DNA from: DATCDE01 sp038252405
GTDB lineage: Bacteria > Actinomycetota > Actinomycetes > Prado026
Length of the DNA: 38,910 nt
Assembly (NCBI GenBank): GCA_038252405.1
Contig: JBBSAJ010000025.1
Location: 1 to 38,910, forward strand
Reading direction: 5' to 3'
In this document: piece after piece, positions 5,845 through 13,935 of the stretch
How positions within the stretch are numbered: position 1 is the first letter of the stretch
Layout: every line of letters begins with the position of its first letter
Position numbers and translations under genes: made by a program
Notes under the pieces: generated by a model
The model's database searches: none
What the model was told of the DNA's origin: nothing
Seen by the model: only the letters and a program-made list of their open reading frames with translations

Positions 5845-7367
5845 GCGCCCCCACGGTCGTGCTGCTGCGCATGTACGACGTCCGGGTGGACACGCGCGGC
5901 AAGAAGGTCGCGCTGTCACTGGCCCGCGCCGGGTACGACGTGACGATGCTGTCGCTCTCCCCGGACGGCGAGCCGCACGAGTATGACCTCGGCGGGCTGG
6001 TGCGGGTGGTCGCCGTCGCCGTGCCGTTCACCCACCGTGACCGGGAGCGGGTCGCCCGGGCCGCCCGCCGGGAGCACCGCCCTCGCACGGTCGGCGTCGG
6101 CTCGGCCGAGGAGGGGGTCCGCTCGGTGGCCCGCACCTACCAGCGGATCGAGCAGACCAGGGCCTCCTCCCCCGGGGCGGGCGGCCGGGCCCGGGTGGCC
6201 GCGCTGCGGGCCGGCGTGCTCGTGGCCAGGGCACGGACCCGCGGTCAGCAGCTCACCGACGACGTCGTCGGCTCCGGCTGGCGGGTCTGGGACCGGGCGG
6301 GCCCGGCGGTGACCGTGCGGCCGTCCTGGCGGCGCAGCTTCCCGCAGGTCCGCGACTACGAGGACGCCTTCGGTCCGTGGCTGGACGGCCTCGCCCCGGA
6401 CGTGGTGCACGCCCACGACCCGTGGGCGCTGCCGGTCGCCGAGGCGGCGCGTGAGCGGGCCGCCTCGGCCGGTCGCCGGAGGGTGCGGGTCGTCTACGAC
6501 GCCAGGGAGAACTGGGCCGGCATGCCGCCCGAGGAGCGGGCGGCGCCGCGGCTGCACGCCGCCCTGCTGGCGCTCGAGAGCGAGTTCGTGCGCCAGGCCG
6601 ACGGCGTCCTCACGGTCAGCGATCCGATCGCGGACACGCTGGTGGAGCGGTTCCGGCTGCCCCGGCGGCCGGTGGTGCTGCTCAACGCCCCGGTCGCCCG
6701 AGACCTCGCGGCGGACGCCCCCGGCCTGCGGCAGGCCATCGGGCTGCCGAGCGAGGTGCCCCTGCTCGTCTACACCGGCGGCATCAGCGACGCGCGGGGC
6801 GTCGACGTCCTGGTCCGCGCCCTCGGCCGGCTGCCTCGGGCCCACCTGGCCGTCGTCCCGGTGCCGTACCCGCATCAGGCCGAGGCGGGGCTGCGGGCGC
6901 TGGCCGCCGAGGTCGGCGCCGCGGACCGGCTGCACGTCGTGGCGCCGGTCGACGCGGAGGCGCTTGTCCCCTTCGTGGCGCAGGCCGACGTCGGCGTCCA
7001 CCCGCTGCGGGCTGGCTCACCGAACCACGAGATGGCCATGCCCAACAAGCTGTTCGAGTACCTGCATGCGGGCCTGCCGCTGGTGGTCAGCGAGGTGCGG
7101 AGCATGGCTGAAGTGGTCCGGCGCGAGCACTGCGGCGAGGTGTTCCGAGACGGCGACGCCGACGACCTGGCCCGTGCCGTCCGGGCCGTGATCGCCGACC
7201 CCGATGCCTACCGGGCCGGGCGGGCCGACCTGGTGGCGCGGCTGAGCTGGCAGGGCCAGGAGCCTGCGCTGTGGGCGGAGTACGCCAGGATCCTGGGGGT
7301 GGCCCCGCGCGGTGCGGGCCCCGAGCCCATGCCGTCCCTCGCGCTGAACCAGGTGGATGCCGTGTGA
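5841..7367 (+). CDS. GT-B glycosyltransferase (family 4-like), tandem copy 2
   Basis: A 508-residue paralogue of the preceding gene. It shares the opening TVVLLRMYDVRVDTRGKK, HAHD at about residues 190-193, YDARENWAGMPPEE, VLTVSDPIADTLVERFRL, the NHEMAMPNKLFEYLHAGLPL donor-site block, and LSWQGQEP near the end. The insertion (about residues 62-170) is again basic and helical but has diverged in sequence far more than the flanking blocks, which suggests different acceptors. It starts at GTG 5841 overlapping the previous stop, and its own stop overlaps the epimerase start (GTGTGA). It has no signal peptide, so it should act in the cytoplasm or at the inner membrane face. Donor and acceptor are unknown. 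Confidence 0.8.
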   Translation: MSAPTVVLLRMYDVRVDTRGKKVALSLARAGYDVTMLSLSPDGEPHEYDLGGLVRVVAVAVPFTHRDRERVARAARREHRPRTVGVGSAEEGVRSVARTYQRIEQTRASSPGAGGRARVAALRAGVLVARARTRGQQLTDDVVGSGWRVWDRAGPAVTVRPSWRRSFPQVRDYEDAFGPWLDGLAPDVVHAHDPWALPVAEAARERAASAGRRRVRVVYDARENWAGMPPEERAAPRLHAALLALESEFVRQADGVLTVSDPIADTLVERFRLPRRPVVLLNAPVARDLAADAPGLRQAIGLPSEVPLLVYTGGISDARGVDVLVRALGRLPRAHLAVVPVPYPHQAEAGLRALAAEVGAADRLHVVAPVDAEALVPFVAQADVGVHPLRAGSPNHEMAMPNKLFEYLHAGLPLVVSEVRSMAEVVRREHCGEVFRDGDADDLARAVRAVIADPDAYRAGRADLVARLSWQGQEPALWAEYARILGVAPRGAGPEPMPSLALNQVDAV

Positions 7368-8425
7368 AGATTGTGTCGATCGTCGGGGCGCGACCCGAGT
7401 TCATCCAGCTGGCGCCTTTGTCGTGGGCGCTGAGGGGGACGCCGCACCGGCACATCGTCGTCCACACCGGGCAGCACTACGACGCCGCCATGAGCGATGT
7501 GTTCTTCGCCGACCTGGACCTGCCCACCCCGGCCGTGTCGCTGGGCGTGGGGTCGGGCAGCCACGGCGTGCAGACCGGCGCCATGCTGACTGCCCTCGAC
7601 CCGGTCCTCGCCGAGGCGGACCCCGACTGGGTGGTCGTGTTCGGCGACACCAACTCGACCCTGGCCGGCGTGCTGTCAGCCGTGAAGCAGCATCTGCGGG
7701 TGGCGCACGTGGAGGCTGGGCTGCGTTCCTTCAACCGGCGCATGCCCGAGGAGCACAACCGGGTGCTCACCGACCACGCGGCCGACCTGCTGCTGGCGCC
7801 GACCCAGGGAGCGCTGGCCCAGCTGACCCGCGAGGGGCTGGCCGCGCGCACCGTCGTCGTGGGGGACATCAAGACCGAGGTCACGTACGCGGTGCGCGAC
7901 CGGGTGGCCGGCCGGCCACCCGAGCTGCCCGCCGGGGTGTCCGCAGCGGACCCGTACGTGCTGGCCACGCTGCACCGGGCCGAGAACACCGACGACCCGG
8001 ACCGGCTGGCTGCGCTCGTGGACGCGCTCGCGGCTGGTCCGTTCCCGGTGGTGCTCCCGGTGCATCCCCGGCTCGCGACCAGGGCCGCCGCGGCCGGGAT
8101 CGCCCTGGACGCCGGGTCGCTGAACCCGGTCGCGCCGCTGGCCTACCCGGAGACGGTGGCGCTCATGATGCACGCGCGCGCGGTGGCCACCGACTCCGGC
8201 GGGGTGCAGAAGGAGGCGTTCCTGCTCCGGGTCCCGTGCGTGACGCTGCGGACCGAGACCGAGTGGGTCGAGACCGTGGACCTCGGCTGGAACGTGCTGG
8301 TCCCCGACCCGGCCGGCCTCGGTCCGGCGCTGCTGGCGCCCCGCCCGGCCGACGTCGGGGACGCGCCCTACGGCACGGGGGACACCGCCACGCGCATCGT
8401 CGCGGAGCTGCAGCACCGCGCCTGA
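7364..8425 (+). CDS. wecB: UDP-N-acetylglucosamine 2-epimerase (non-hydrolysing)
   Basis: This 353-residue enzyme interconverts UDP-GlcNAc and UDP-ManNAc in the cytosol. Family blocks are IVGARPEFIQLAPL at the N-terminus, HTGQHYD, GDTNSTLAG, HVEAGLRSFNRRMPEEHNR, TLHRAENTD, PVHPR, and the C-terminal DSGGVQKEAFLLRVPCVTLR followed by TETEWVET. The TEWVE form resembles archaeal and Gram-positive members rather than the enterobacterial TERPE. It is coupled by a 4-nt overlap to two glycosyltransferases, so the likely purpose is to supply UDP-ManNAc (or a product of it) for a surface polysaccharide. No ManNAc dehydrogenase (wecC) is in the window. Confidence 0.88.
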   Translation: MKIVSIVGARPEFIQLAPLSWALRGTPHRHIVVHTGQHYDAAMSDVFFADLDLPTPAVSLGVGSGSHGVQTGAMLTALDPVLAEADPDWVVVFGDTNSTLAGVLSAVKQHLRVAHVEAGLRSFNRRMPEEHNRVLTDHAADLLLAPTQGALAQLTREGLAARTVVVGDIKTEVTYAVRDRVAGRPPELPAGVSAADPYVLATLHRAENTDDPDRLAALVDALAAGPFPVVLPVHPRLATRAAAAGIALDAGSLNPVAPLAYPETVALMMHARAVATDSGGVQKEAFLLRVPCVTLRTETEWVETVDLGWNVLVPDPAGLGPALLAPRPADVGDAPYGTGDTATRIVAELQHRA

Positions 8426-8509
8426 TCCGGAACCGGGAACTGCCGACCCGGGCCGCTCGTCTGGCTGTCGCGGCCGGTTCGGGCCGGCCGGCGTGGACGG
8501 GGGGAACAG

Positions 8510-10228
8510 GTGCGGGGTCTTGGTCCGTGGGGCCGCGTGGCTGCGCTGGCCGCGGTCGCCGTCGTCGTCGGCACACTGCTCGGGACCGCCTCGCGGCCGG
8601 CCCCGGCCCGTGCGGCCAGAGCCGGCCGGCCGGACGCCGTCACGGTTGTCGCGGCCGCGCCGAAGGCCACCGCGCGCCGACAGGTCACCGCCTTCGGCTG
8701 GGCGGCGTCGTTGTCGGCGGGGCTGCCGGCCGACCTGCCAGGGGGGCAGCTGTCGGCCACCTGCCGGCCGGCGGACCACGCGCCCGGCTGGCTGGCGAGG
8801 GAGAACGCCCGGCCAGGTGACAGCTCCTGGCGGCCCCGGGTGGCGGCGCGACCGGAGATCGTGGGCTACCTCGGCCAGACGAGCGCAGTCTGCGGACAGC
8901 GCGTGGACCTGCACCTGAGCGGGCCGCGCGGCCTGGTCGTGGTGCGAGCGTTTCGCGTCGGCTGGTACGGCGGGACCCGGGCCCGGCTGGTGTGGACCTC
9001 CGCGCCGGTGCTGGTGTCGCCGCAGCGGCCGGCCCGGCCGAGCGGGCCGACCCGGCTGATCCAGGAGACCTGGCCGACGACGACCACCATCCCGGTCACG
9101 CCGTCGTTCGAGCCCGGGCTGTACCTGGTGGAGTTCAGCGGCCGGCACGGCGGGGCCGTGGGCGTCGCGCCCCTGGTGGTGCGCGACCCCACCGGCGCCG
9201 CACCGGTGCTGGTCCAGCTGAGCGCGGCCACCTGGGCGGCGTACAACACCTACGGCGGGGCGTCGCTCTACCGCGGCCCCGGCGGTTCGATCGCCCTGCG
9301 CTCGTTCGCCGCCGGGCTGGACCGGCCGCTCGCCGCGGACGGGCTGCGCGAGCTGATGGTGCGCGACGTGGCGCTGGTCCACCAGGTCGAGCGGCTGGGG
9401 CTGGACACCACCTACGTGACCGACTTCGACGTCGACGCGACTCCCAGTCTGCTGCTGGCCCATCGGGAGATCGTGATCCCAGGGCACGCCGAGTACTGGT
9501 CGGCGCGGATGCTGCACGGGCTGCAGGCGGCCCGCAACGCCGGCGTCAACGAGGCCTGGCTCGGCGGCAACGACGTCTCCTGGCAGGTCAGGTTCACCCG
9601 AGCCGGGAATGGCCGGCCGACCTCGGTGGTCTGCTACCGCACCCTCGCCGACCCGGCCGCAGCCACCGACCCAGCCGCCGCCACGGTCTACTGGTGGGCC
9701 AACCCGGGCCCGGTGACCGACGTCGGGGCGCTGATCGGGGAGCGCTACACCGGGCGGCAGCTGGACAGTGGGCTGCGGATGCGCAGCGCACCGCCGTGGC
9801 TGGTCGACGGGACCGGGCTGCGGGTCGGGTCGCTGCTGGCCAGCGCTGCGGCCAACGAGGTGAACGGCGTCACCACGCTGCACGGCTTGCCACCCGACCT
9901 GCAGGTCGTCGCCGAGGGCGCGTTCCGGCGCGGCCGGCTGCTCGGCCCGGTCGATGTGACGTACTACACAGCGCCGTCCGGTGCCGGGGTCTTCTCGGCC
10001 GGTACCACCGACTGGGGCTGCGAGATCGACGGGTCCTGCGTCGACCACTGGATCACCACCGACGAGTCCGCCGTCCTCGGCCGGCTGACCGCAAACGTGC
10101 TGAAAGCGTTCACCCAGCCCGGTTTCGGCCGCAGCCACCCCTCCGTGCTGACCCCGCCCACCGCGCTGGCCGTGCTCGCCCGCAGCCTGCCCGCACGACA
10201 GGTCGGCACGGCCGGTCGACCGGAGTGA
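8510..10228 (+). CDS. Secreted protein with N,N-dimethylformamidase large-subunit-like domain
   Basis: A 572-residue exported protein. Residues 1 to about 38 form a signal sequence or anchor (RVAALAAVAVVVGTLLGTAS then an Ala/Arg-rich segment). The remainder matches the domain found at the C-terminus of the N,N-dimethylformamidase beta subunit: a beta-sandwich-like entry (FRVGWYGG, about 150), TWAAYNTYGGASLYRG, VTDFDVDATP, GHAEYWSARM and LGGNDVSWQVRF, then GTTDWGCEI near the end. As I recall the family, the fifth block is usually GHDEYWS, so the Asp is Ala here. Four or more Cys suggest disulfides. GTG at 8510 follows GGGGGGAAC at good spacing. Function is unknown. Placement 84 bp after wecB suggests an envelope-glycan role, but true formamidase activity is neither shown nor excluded. 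Confidence 0.7.
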   Translation: MRGLGPWGRVAALAAVAVVVGTLLGTASRPAPARAARAGRPDAVTVVAAAPKATARRQVTAFGWAASLSAGLPADLPGGQLSATCRPADHAPGWLARENARPGDSSWRPRVAARPEIVGYLGQTSAVCGQRVDLHLSGPRGLVVVRAFRVGWYGGTRARLVWTSAPVLVSPQRPARPSGPTRLIQETWPTTTTIPVTPSFEPGLYLVEFSGRHGGAVGVAPLVVRDPTGAAPVLVQLSAATWAAYNTYGGASLYRGPGGSIALRSFAAGLDRPLAADGLRELMVRDVALVHQVERLGLDTTYVTDFDVDATPSLLLAHREIVIPGHAEYWSARMLHGLQAARNAGVNEAWLGGNDVSWQVRFTRAGNGRPTSVVCYRTLADPAAATDPAAATVYWWANPGPVTDVGALIGERYTGRQLDSGLRMRSAPPWLVDGTGLRVGSLLASAAANEVNGVTTLHGLPPDLQVVAEGAFRRGRLLGPVDVTYYTAPSGAGVFSAGTTDWGCEIDGSCVDHWITTDESAVLGRLTANVLKAFTQPGFGRSHPSVLTPPTALAVLARSLPARQVGTAGRPE

Positions 10229-10330
10229 GTCGCGCCACAGCCGGGCGACCTGCGCCGCTAGGCTGCTCGTGATCACAGCGTGTGCTGGGTTAGGGTTCCG
10301 CGACATTCGGACTTTTCGGCCGAACTGGCC

Positions 10331-10370
10331 GGGTCTGCCCGGCTATGCCCGGCTATGCCCGGTCTGCCCC
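10331..10370 (+). repeat. Four 10-bp tandem repeats in the 5' region of the SCP gene
   Basis: Four successive units GGGTCTGCCC, GGCTATGCCC, GGCTATGCCC and GGTCTGCCCC follow one another at 10331-10370. They end just before the ribosome site GAGGAGG (10376-10382) of the CAP-domain gene. The outer two units resemble each other, as do the inner two. The rest of the 10229-10390 gap holds only a possible -10 TAGGGT at 10291-10296. Confidence 0.6.
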
Positions 10371-10390
10371 CAACGAGGAGGTCCGACGGC

Positions 10391-11143
10391 TTGTCCCGGA
10401 TCCCGGCCCTGCGCCCCCTGCCCGTCCGTCTGCTTGCCGCCGTCCTGGTCTACGCGGCTGTCCTGACCGGGCTGCTGGCGCTGCCGTCGGCCGCCAAGGC
10501 GGCCCAGTACGACACCTCCACCGCCGACTCGCTCGTCGCCTCGATGAACAGCGCCCGCGCCAGCGCCGGGCTGCGGCCGTTGACGGTGAACTCCGAGCTG
10601 ACCTCCGTGGCCAGGGGTTGGACCTCGCGGCTGGCCGCTGCCGGGACGCTGTCCCACAACCCCAGCCTGTCCGGCTCGGTGCACGGCTGGACCCTGCTGG
10701 GCGAGAACGTCGGCCAGGGCAGCTCGGCCGCCCAGCTCGAGGCGGCGTTCATGGCCAGTGCCCCGCACCGGGCCAACATCCTGCGGGCCCAGTTCACCGA
10801 CGTCGGCGTCGGTGCGGTGCGGGGCAGCGACGGACGGCTGTGGGTGACGGTGGACTTCAAGCGCCGTACCTCCGCCGTCCCCGTGGCGCCCGCCCCGCCG
10901 GTGGTCAAGGCGCCGACCACCTCGCCGCGGGCGGGCGCCAGCACCCGGACGTCCCGGTCGACGGTTCGCACGGTTCCGAAGGCGTTGTCGGCGGCCAAGC
11001 CGGTCGCTGCCAAGCCGGTCGCGGCGACGCCGCCGACGATGCGGGTGCTGGTCCCGGTGCGGTTCCCGGGACCGGCGACCGCCCGGCTGGCCAACAGCGC
11101 GTTCAACAGCACCCACCACCTGCGTCCGGCCGCCAGCCGGTAA
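10391..11143 (+). CDS. Secreted CAP/SCP-domain protein
   Basis: A 250-residue exported protein. A signal peptide (LLAAVLVYAAVLTGLLALPS) ends near AKA-AQ at residues 35-38. A compact CAP (cysteine-rich secretory/PR-1) domain follows at about 40-160 with the bacterial pattern MNSARASAGLRPL, LSHNPSL, GENVGQGSS, HRANIL and a final strand WVTVDF. After it comes a Pro/Ala/Lys-rich low-complexity tail with AAKPVAAKPVAATPP. Bacterial CAP proteins (YkwD type) are extracellular, and their substrates are mostly unknown. TTG at 10391 is preferred because GAGGAGG sits 8-14 nt upstream and it puts the signal peptide near the terminus. An upstream ATG at 10280 would add an implausible Cys/Trp-containing extension across the repeats. 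Confidence 0.78.
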   Translation: MSRIPALRPLPVRLLAAVLVYAAVLTGLLALPSAAKAAQYDTSTADSLVASMNSARASAGLRPLTVNSELTSVARGWTSRLAAAGTLSHNPSLSGSVHGWTLLGENVGQGSSAAQLEAAFMASAPHRANILRAQFTDVGVGAVRGSDGRLWVTVDFKRRTSAVPVAPAPPVVKAPTTSPRAGASTRTSRSTVRTVPKALSAAKPVAAKPVAATPPTMRVLVPVRFPGPATARLANSAFNSTHHLRPAASR

Positions 11144-11172
11144 TCGGCGCGAGCGACCTCACGGTTGCCAGC

Positions 11173-11178
11173 TAGCAT
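11173..11178 (+). promoter_or_regulatory. Candidate -10 element of thrS
   Basis: TAGCAT fits TANNNT and would start transcription near 11185, leaving a leader of about 46 nt that includes GGGAGCC before the GTG. No T-box-like leader is seen in this short gap. Confidence 0.35.
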
Positions 11179-11231
11179 CGCCGTCAGCCGATCCGACCGG
11201 GTCGGTTCGACGATCACCCTGGGAGCCGACC

Positions 11232-13193
11232 GTGTCCGACGTCCGCATCACCCTCGCCGGAGACGAGCGAACGGTGGCCGCGGGCACGACGACCGCAGAC
11301 CTGTTCGCAGCCGACCGCTCGGTGGTGGTGGCCCGGGTGAACGGCGAGCTGACGGACCTCGGGTACGTGGTGCAGGCGGGCGACGTCGTGGACGGCGTGC
11401 CGATCGACTCGCCGGACGGCCGGGCCGTGCTTCGGCACTCGACCGCTCACGTGCTGGCCCAGGCGGTGCAGGACCTGTTCCCCCAGGCCCGGCTGGGCAT
11501 CGGCCCGCCGATCACGGACGGGTTCTACTACGACTTCGACGTCCCCGAGCCGTTCGTGCCGGAGGACCTCGCGCGGCTCGAGAAGCGGATGCAGGAGATC
11601 ATCAAGTCCGGGCAGCGGTTCTCCCGGCGGGTGGTCACCGAGGACGGTGCCCGCGCGGAGCTCGCCGCCGAGCCGTACAAGCTCGAGCTGGTCGGCCTCA
11701 AGGCGGCGCCCGGTGAGGACGTGATGGAGGTCGGCGGCGCCGAGCTGACCATGTACGACAACCTCGACGCGTCGTCTGGGGAGCGGGTCTGGGGTGACCT
11801 GTGCCGCGGCCCGCACCTGCCGACCACGCGCACGATCCCGGCGTTCAAGCTGATGCGGGTGGCCGCGGCGTACTGGCGCGGCAGCGAGAAGAACCCACAG
11901 CTGCAGCGCATCTACGGCACGGCGTGGGAGAACCGGGACGCGCTCAAGGCGCACCTGGCCTTCCTGGCCGAGGCGGAGAAGCGCGACCACCGCCGGCTGG
12001 GCCTCGAGCTCGACCTGTTCTCGTTCCCGGAGGAGATCGGGTCCGGCCTGGCGGTGTTCCACCCCAAGGGTGGGGTGATGCGTCGGGTGATGGAGGACTA
12101 CTCCCGCGACCGGCACGAGCAGGCCGGCTACTCCTTCGTGAACACCCCGCACATCACCAAGGAGTCGCTGTTCCAGACGTCGGGCCACCTGCAGTGGTTC
12201 GCCGAGAGCATGTACCCGCCGATGGAGCTCGACGACGGCGCGAAGTACTACCTCAAGCCGATGAACTGCCCGTTCCACATCCTGATCTACCGCAGCCGTG
12301 GCCGGTCCTACCGGGAGCTGCCGCTGCGCCTGTTCGAGTTCGGCTCGGTGTACCGGTACGAGAAGTCCGGTGTGGTGCACGGGCTCACCCGGGTGCGTGG
12401 CATGACGCAGGACGACGCCCACATCTTCTGCACCAAGGAGCAGATGGGCGGCGAGCTGCACAACCTGCTCGGGTTCGTGCTCGACCTGCTCCGCGACTAC
12501 GGGCTGACCGACTTCTACCTCGAGCTGTCCACCCGTGACGACACCAAGGCGAAGTTCGTCGGCAGCGACGAGCAGTGGGCCGAGGCGACCGAGGCGCTGC
12601 GGATGGCCGCCGAGGGCTCCGGGCTCGAGCTGGTGCCGGACCCGGGCGGCGCCGCGTTCTACGGCCCGAAGATCTCGGTGCAGGCCCGCGACGCGATCGG
12701 CCGGACCTGGCAGATGTCGACCATTCAGGTCGACTTCCAGTTCCCGCACCGCTTCGATCTGGAGTACCAGTCGTCCGAGGGCACCAGGGAACGCCCGATC
12801 ATGATCCACCGGGCGTTGTTCGGCTCCATCGAACGCTTCTTCGGCGTCCTGGTCGAGCACTACGCCGGCGCGTTCCCGCCGTGGCTGGCACCGGTGCAGG
12901 TGGTGGGCATCCCGATCACCGACGAGCACATCCCGTACCTGCAGGACGTCGCCGCGCAGCTGCGCGTGCACCGCGTGCGGGTGGAGGTGGACACCTCGGA
13001 CGACCGGATGCAGAAGAAGATCCGGACGGCGCAGAAGCAGAAGGTGCCCTTCATGCTCATCGCTGGGGACGATGACGTCGCCAAGGGCGCGGTGTCGTTC
13101 AGGTTCCGGGACGGCTCGCAGCGCAACGGCGTCCCGGTGGCCGAGGCGGTGGCGGAGGTCGTCGCGGCGATCCGGGATCGGATCCAGGTCTAG
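11232..13193 (+). CDS. thrS: Threonyl-tRNA synthetase
   Basis: A 653-residue class II synthetase charging tRNA-Thr. The domains in order are the TGS domain (1-62), the N2 editing domain with HSTAHVLAQAV (H69, H73 metal pair), TDGFYYDF and the GLELDLFSF / HPKGG entry to the catalytic core. Then come motif 2 around YRYEKSGVVHGLTRVRGMTQDDAHIF, the zinc site including MNCPFH, motif 3, and a C-terminal anticodon-binding domain (VVGIPITDEH to the end). The length is full. GTG at 11232 lies 6 nt after GGGAGCC. The next gene starts 35 bp later, and the mycobacterial order thrS then Ap4A phosphorylase is broken here by one cyclase gene. Confidence 0.95.
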   Translation: MSDVRITLAGDERTVAAGTTTADLFAADRSVVVARVNGELTDLGYVVQAGDVVDGVPIDSPDGRAVLRHSTAHVLAQAVQDLFPQARLGIGPPITDGFYYDFDVPEPFVPEDLARLEKRMQEIIKSGQRFSRRVVTEDGARAELAAEPYKLELVGLKAAPGEDVMEVGGAELTMYDNLDASSGERVWGDLCRGPHLPTTRTIPAFKLMRVAAAYWRGSEKNPQLQRIYGTAWENRDALKAHLAFLAEAEKRDHRRLGLELDLFSFPEEIGSGLAVFHPKGGVMRRVMEDYSRDRHEQAGYSFVNTPHITKESLFQTSGHLQWFAESMYPPMELDDGAKYYLKPMNCPFHILIYRSRGRSYRELPLRLFEFGSVYRYEKSGVVHGLTRVRGMTQDDAHIFCTKEQMGGELHNLLGFVLDLLRDYGLTDFYLELSTRDDTKAKFVGSDEQWAEATEALRMAAEGSGLELVPDPGGAAFYGPKISVQARDAIGRTWQMSTIQVDFQFPHRFDLEYQSSEGTRERPIMIHRALFGSIERFFGVLVEHYAGAFPPWLAPVQVVGIPITDEHIPYLQDVAAQLRVHRVRVEVDTSDDRMQKKIRTAQKQKVPFMLIAGDDDVAKGAVSFRFRDGSQRNGVPVAEAVAEVVAAIRDRIQV

Positions 13194-13228
13194 CGTCCGA
13201 CCACCGGGTGGGGGAGGGATCGAGCCAG

Positions 13229-13915
13229 ATGAGCCTGCCGGGCGGCACCGTGACGCTGGTCTTCACCGACATCGAGGGGTCGACGGCGCTGCTGCGCGAC
13301 CTCGGGGACGCTTACGCGAGCGTCGTGACGACGCACCGCCGGCTGCTCCGGGACGCCGTGGAGTCGGCCGGCGGGCACGAGGTGGACACCCAGGGCGACG
13401 CGTTCTTCTTCGCGTTCAGCCGGGCCCGGGACGCCCTGGCCGCCGCGGTCGAGGGGCAGCGCGCCCTGCACGGGCACCCGTGGCCGGACGGTGCCGACGT
13501 GCGGGTGCGGATGGGGCTGCACACGGGGGAGCCGGCCCTCACCGACGAGGGCTACGTCGGGATGGACGTCGTCCGGGCCGCCCGGATCTGTGCGGCCGGG
13601 CACGGCGGCCAGGTGCTGCTCTCCGCGGCCACCCGCCTGCTGGTGGGGACCGGCCTGCCGCCCGGCGTGCAGGTGGTCGACCTGGGCGAGCGGCACCTCA
13701 AGGACGTTGGCTACGAGCACCTGCACCAGTTGGTGATCGACGGCCTGCCGGACGACTTCCCGCCGGTGCGCCAGCACCGGGAGGGCCGGGCGGAGGCGTT
13801 GACCCGGCTGTTCGCCGACCGGATCAGCGACCAGGTCGAGCGCGAGCTGCGGACCGCCTTCGAGCCATCGACATCCGACCCGCCGCCGCCGGCCCCGCCG
13901 CCGCCCGCTCGGTAG
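13229..13915 (+). CDS. Stand-alone class III adenylate/guanylate cyclase-type protein
   Basis: A 228-residue protein that is essentially one cyclase homology domain with a Pro-rich tail (DPPPPAPPPPAR) and no membrane or receiver segment. Both metal Asp residues are present: FTDIEGST (D14) and TQGDAFFFAF (D57). The usual adenine-selecting Lys (pattern K-T-x-G-D) is Asp53, and the transition-state Asn (VNxAAR) is Val105, while Arg109 of AAR is kept. This resembles the large actinobacterial subgroup with 'TQGDxFF' and 'AARI.AAGHGGQ', whose activity varies. So cAMP synthesis is plausible but not assured. ATG at 13229 lies after GGGGGAGGGATC, and an in-frame GTG at 13208 is the alternative start. 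It lies between thrS and an Ap4A-phosphorylase-like gene. Confidence 0.8.
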   Translation: MSLPGGTVTLVFTDIEGSTALLRDLGDAYASVVTTHRRLLRDAVESAGGHEVDTQGDAFFFAFSRARDALAAAVEGQRALHGHPWPDGADVRVRMGLHTGEPALTDEGYVGMDVVRAARICAAGHGGQVLLSAATRLLVGTGLPPGVQVVDLGERHLKDVGYEHLHQLVIDGLPDDFPPVRQHREGRAEALTRLFADRISDQVERELRTAFEPSTSDPPPPAPPPPAR

Positions 13916-13922
13916 AGGTGCC

Positions 13923-13928
13923 TAGGAT
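13923..13928 (+). promoter_or_regulatory. Leaderless-type -10 element for the HIT gene
   Basis: TAGGAT fits TANNNT and is followed by exactly 7 nt and the ATG at 13936. There is no separate Shine-Dalgarno sequence. Confidence 0.45.
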
Positions 13929-13935
13929 CGGCGGG

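Noticed and set aside
7676..10306. 876-codon minus-strand frame opposite wecB and the DMF-like gene
   Set aside because: Low-complexity His/Gln/Arg/Gly content without motifs, antisense to well-supported genes.
10331..10370. CRISPR array
   Set aside because: The units are contiguous 10-mers without spacers.
10229..10390. Possible c-di-AMP (ydaO) riboswitch before the secreted CAP protein
   Set aside because: Such riboswitches precede cell-wall genes in actinomycetes, but the conserved elements are absent. Only the 10-bp repeats are seen.
11144..11231. Possible T-box leader before thrS
   Set aside because: The 88-bp gap is too short, and no specifier stem or the conserved T-box sequence is visible.
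13040..13055. Copy of the intergenic repeat core GAAGGTGCCCTTC inside thrS
   Set aside because: It encodes the conserved ThrRS segment QKVPFM, so the 13-base match is explained by codon choice and near-palindromy, not by insertion.
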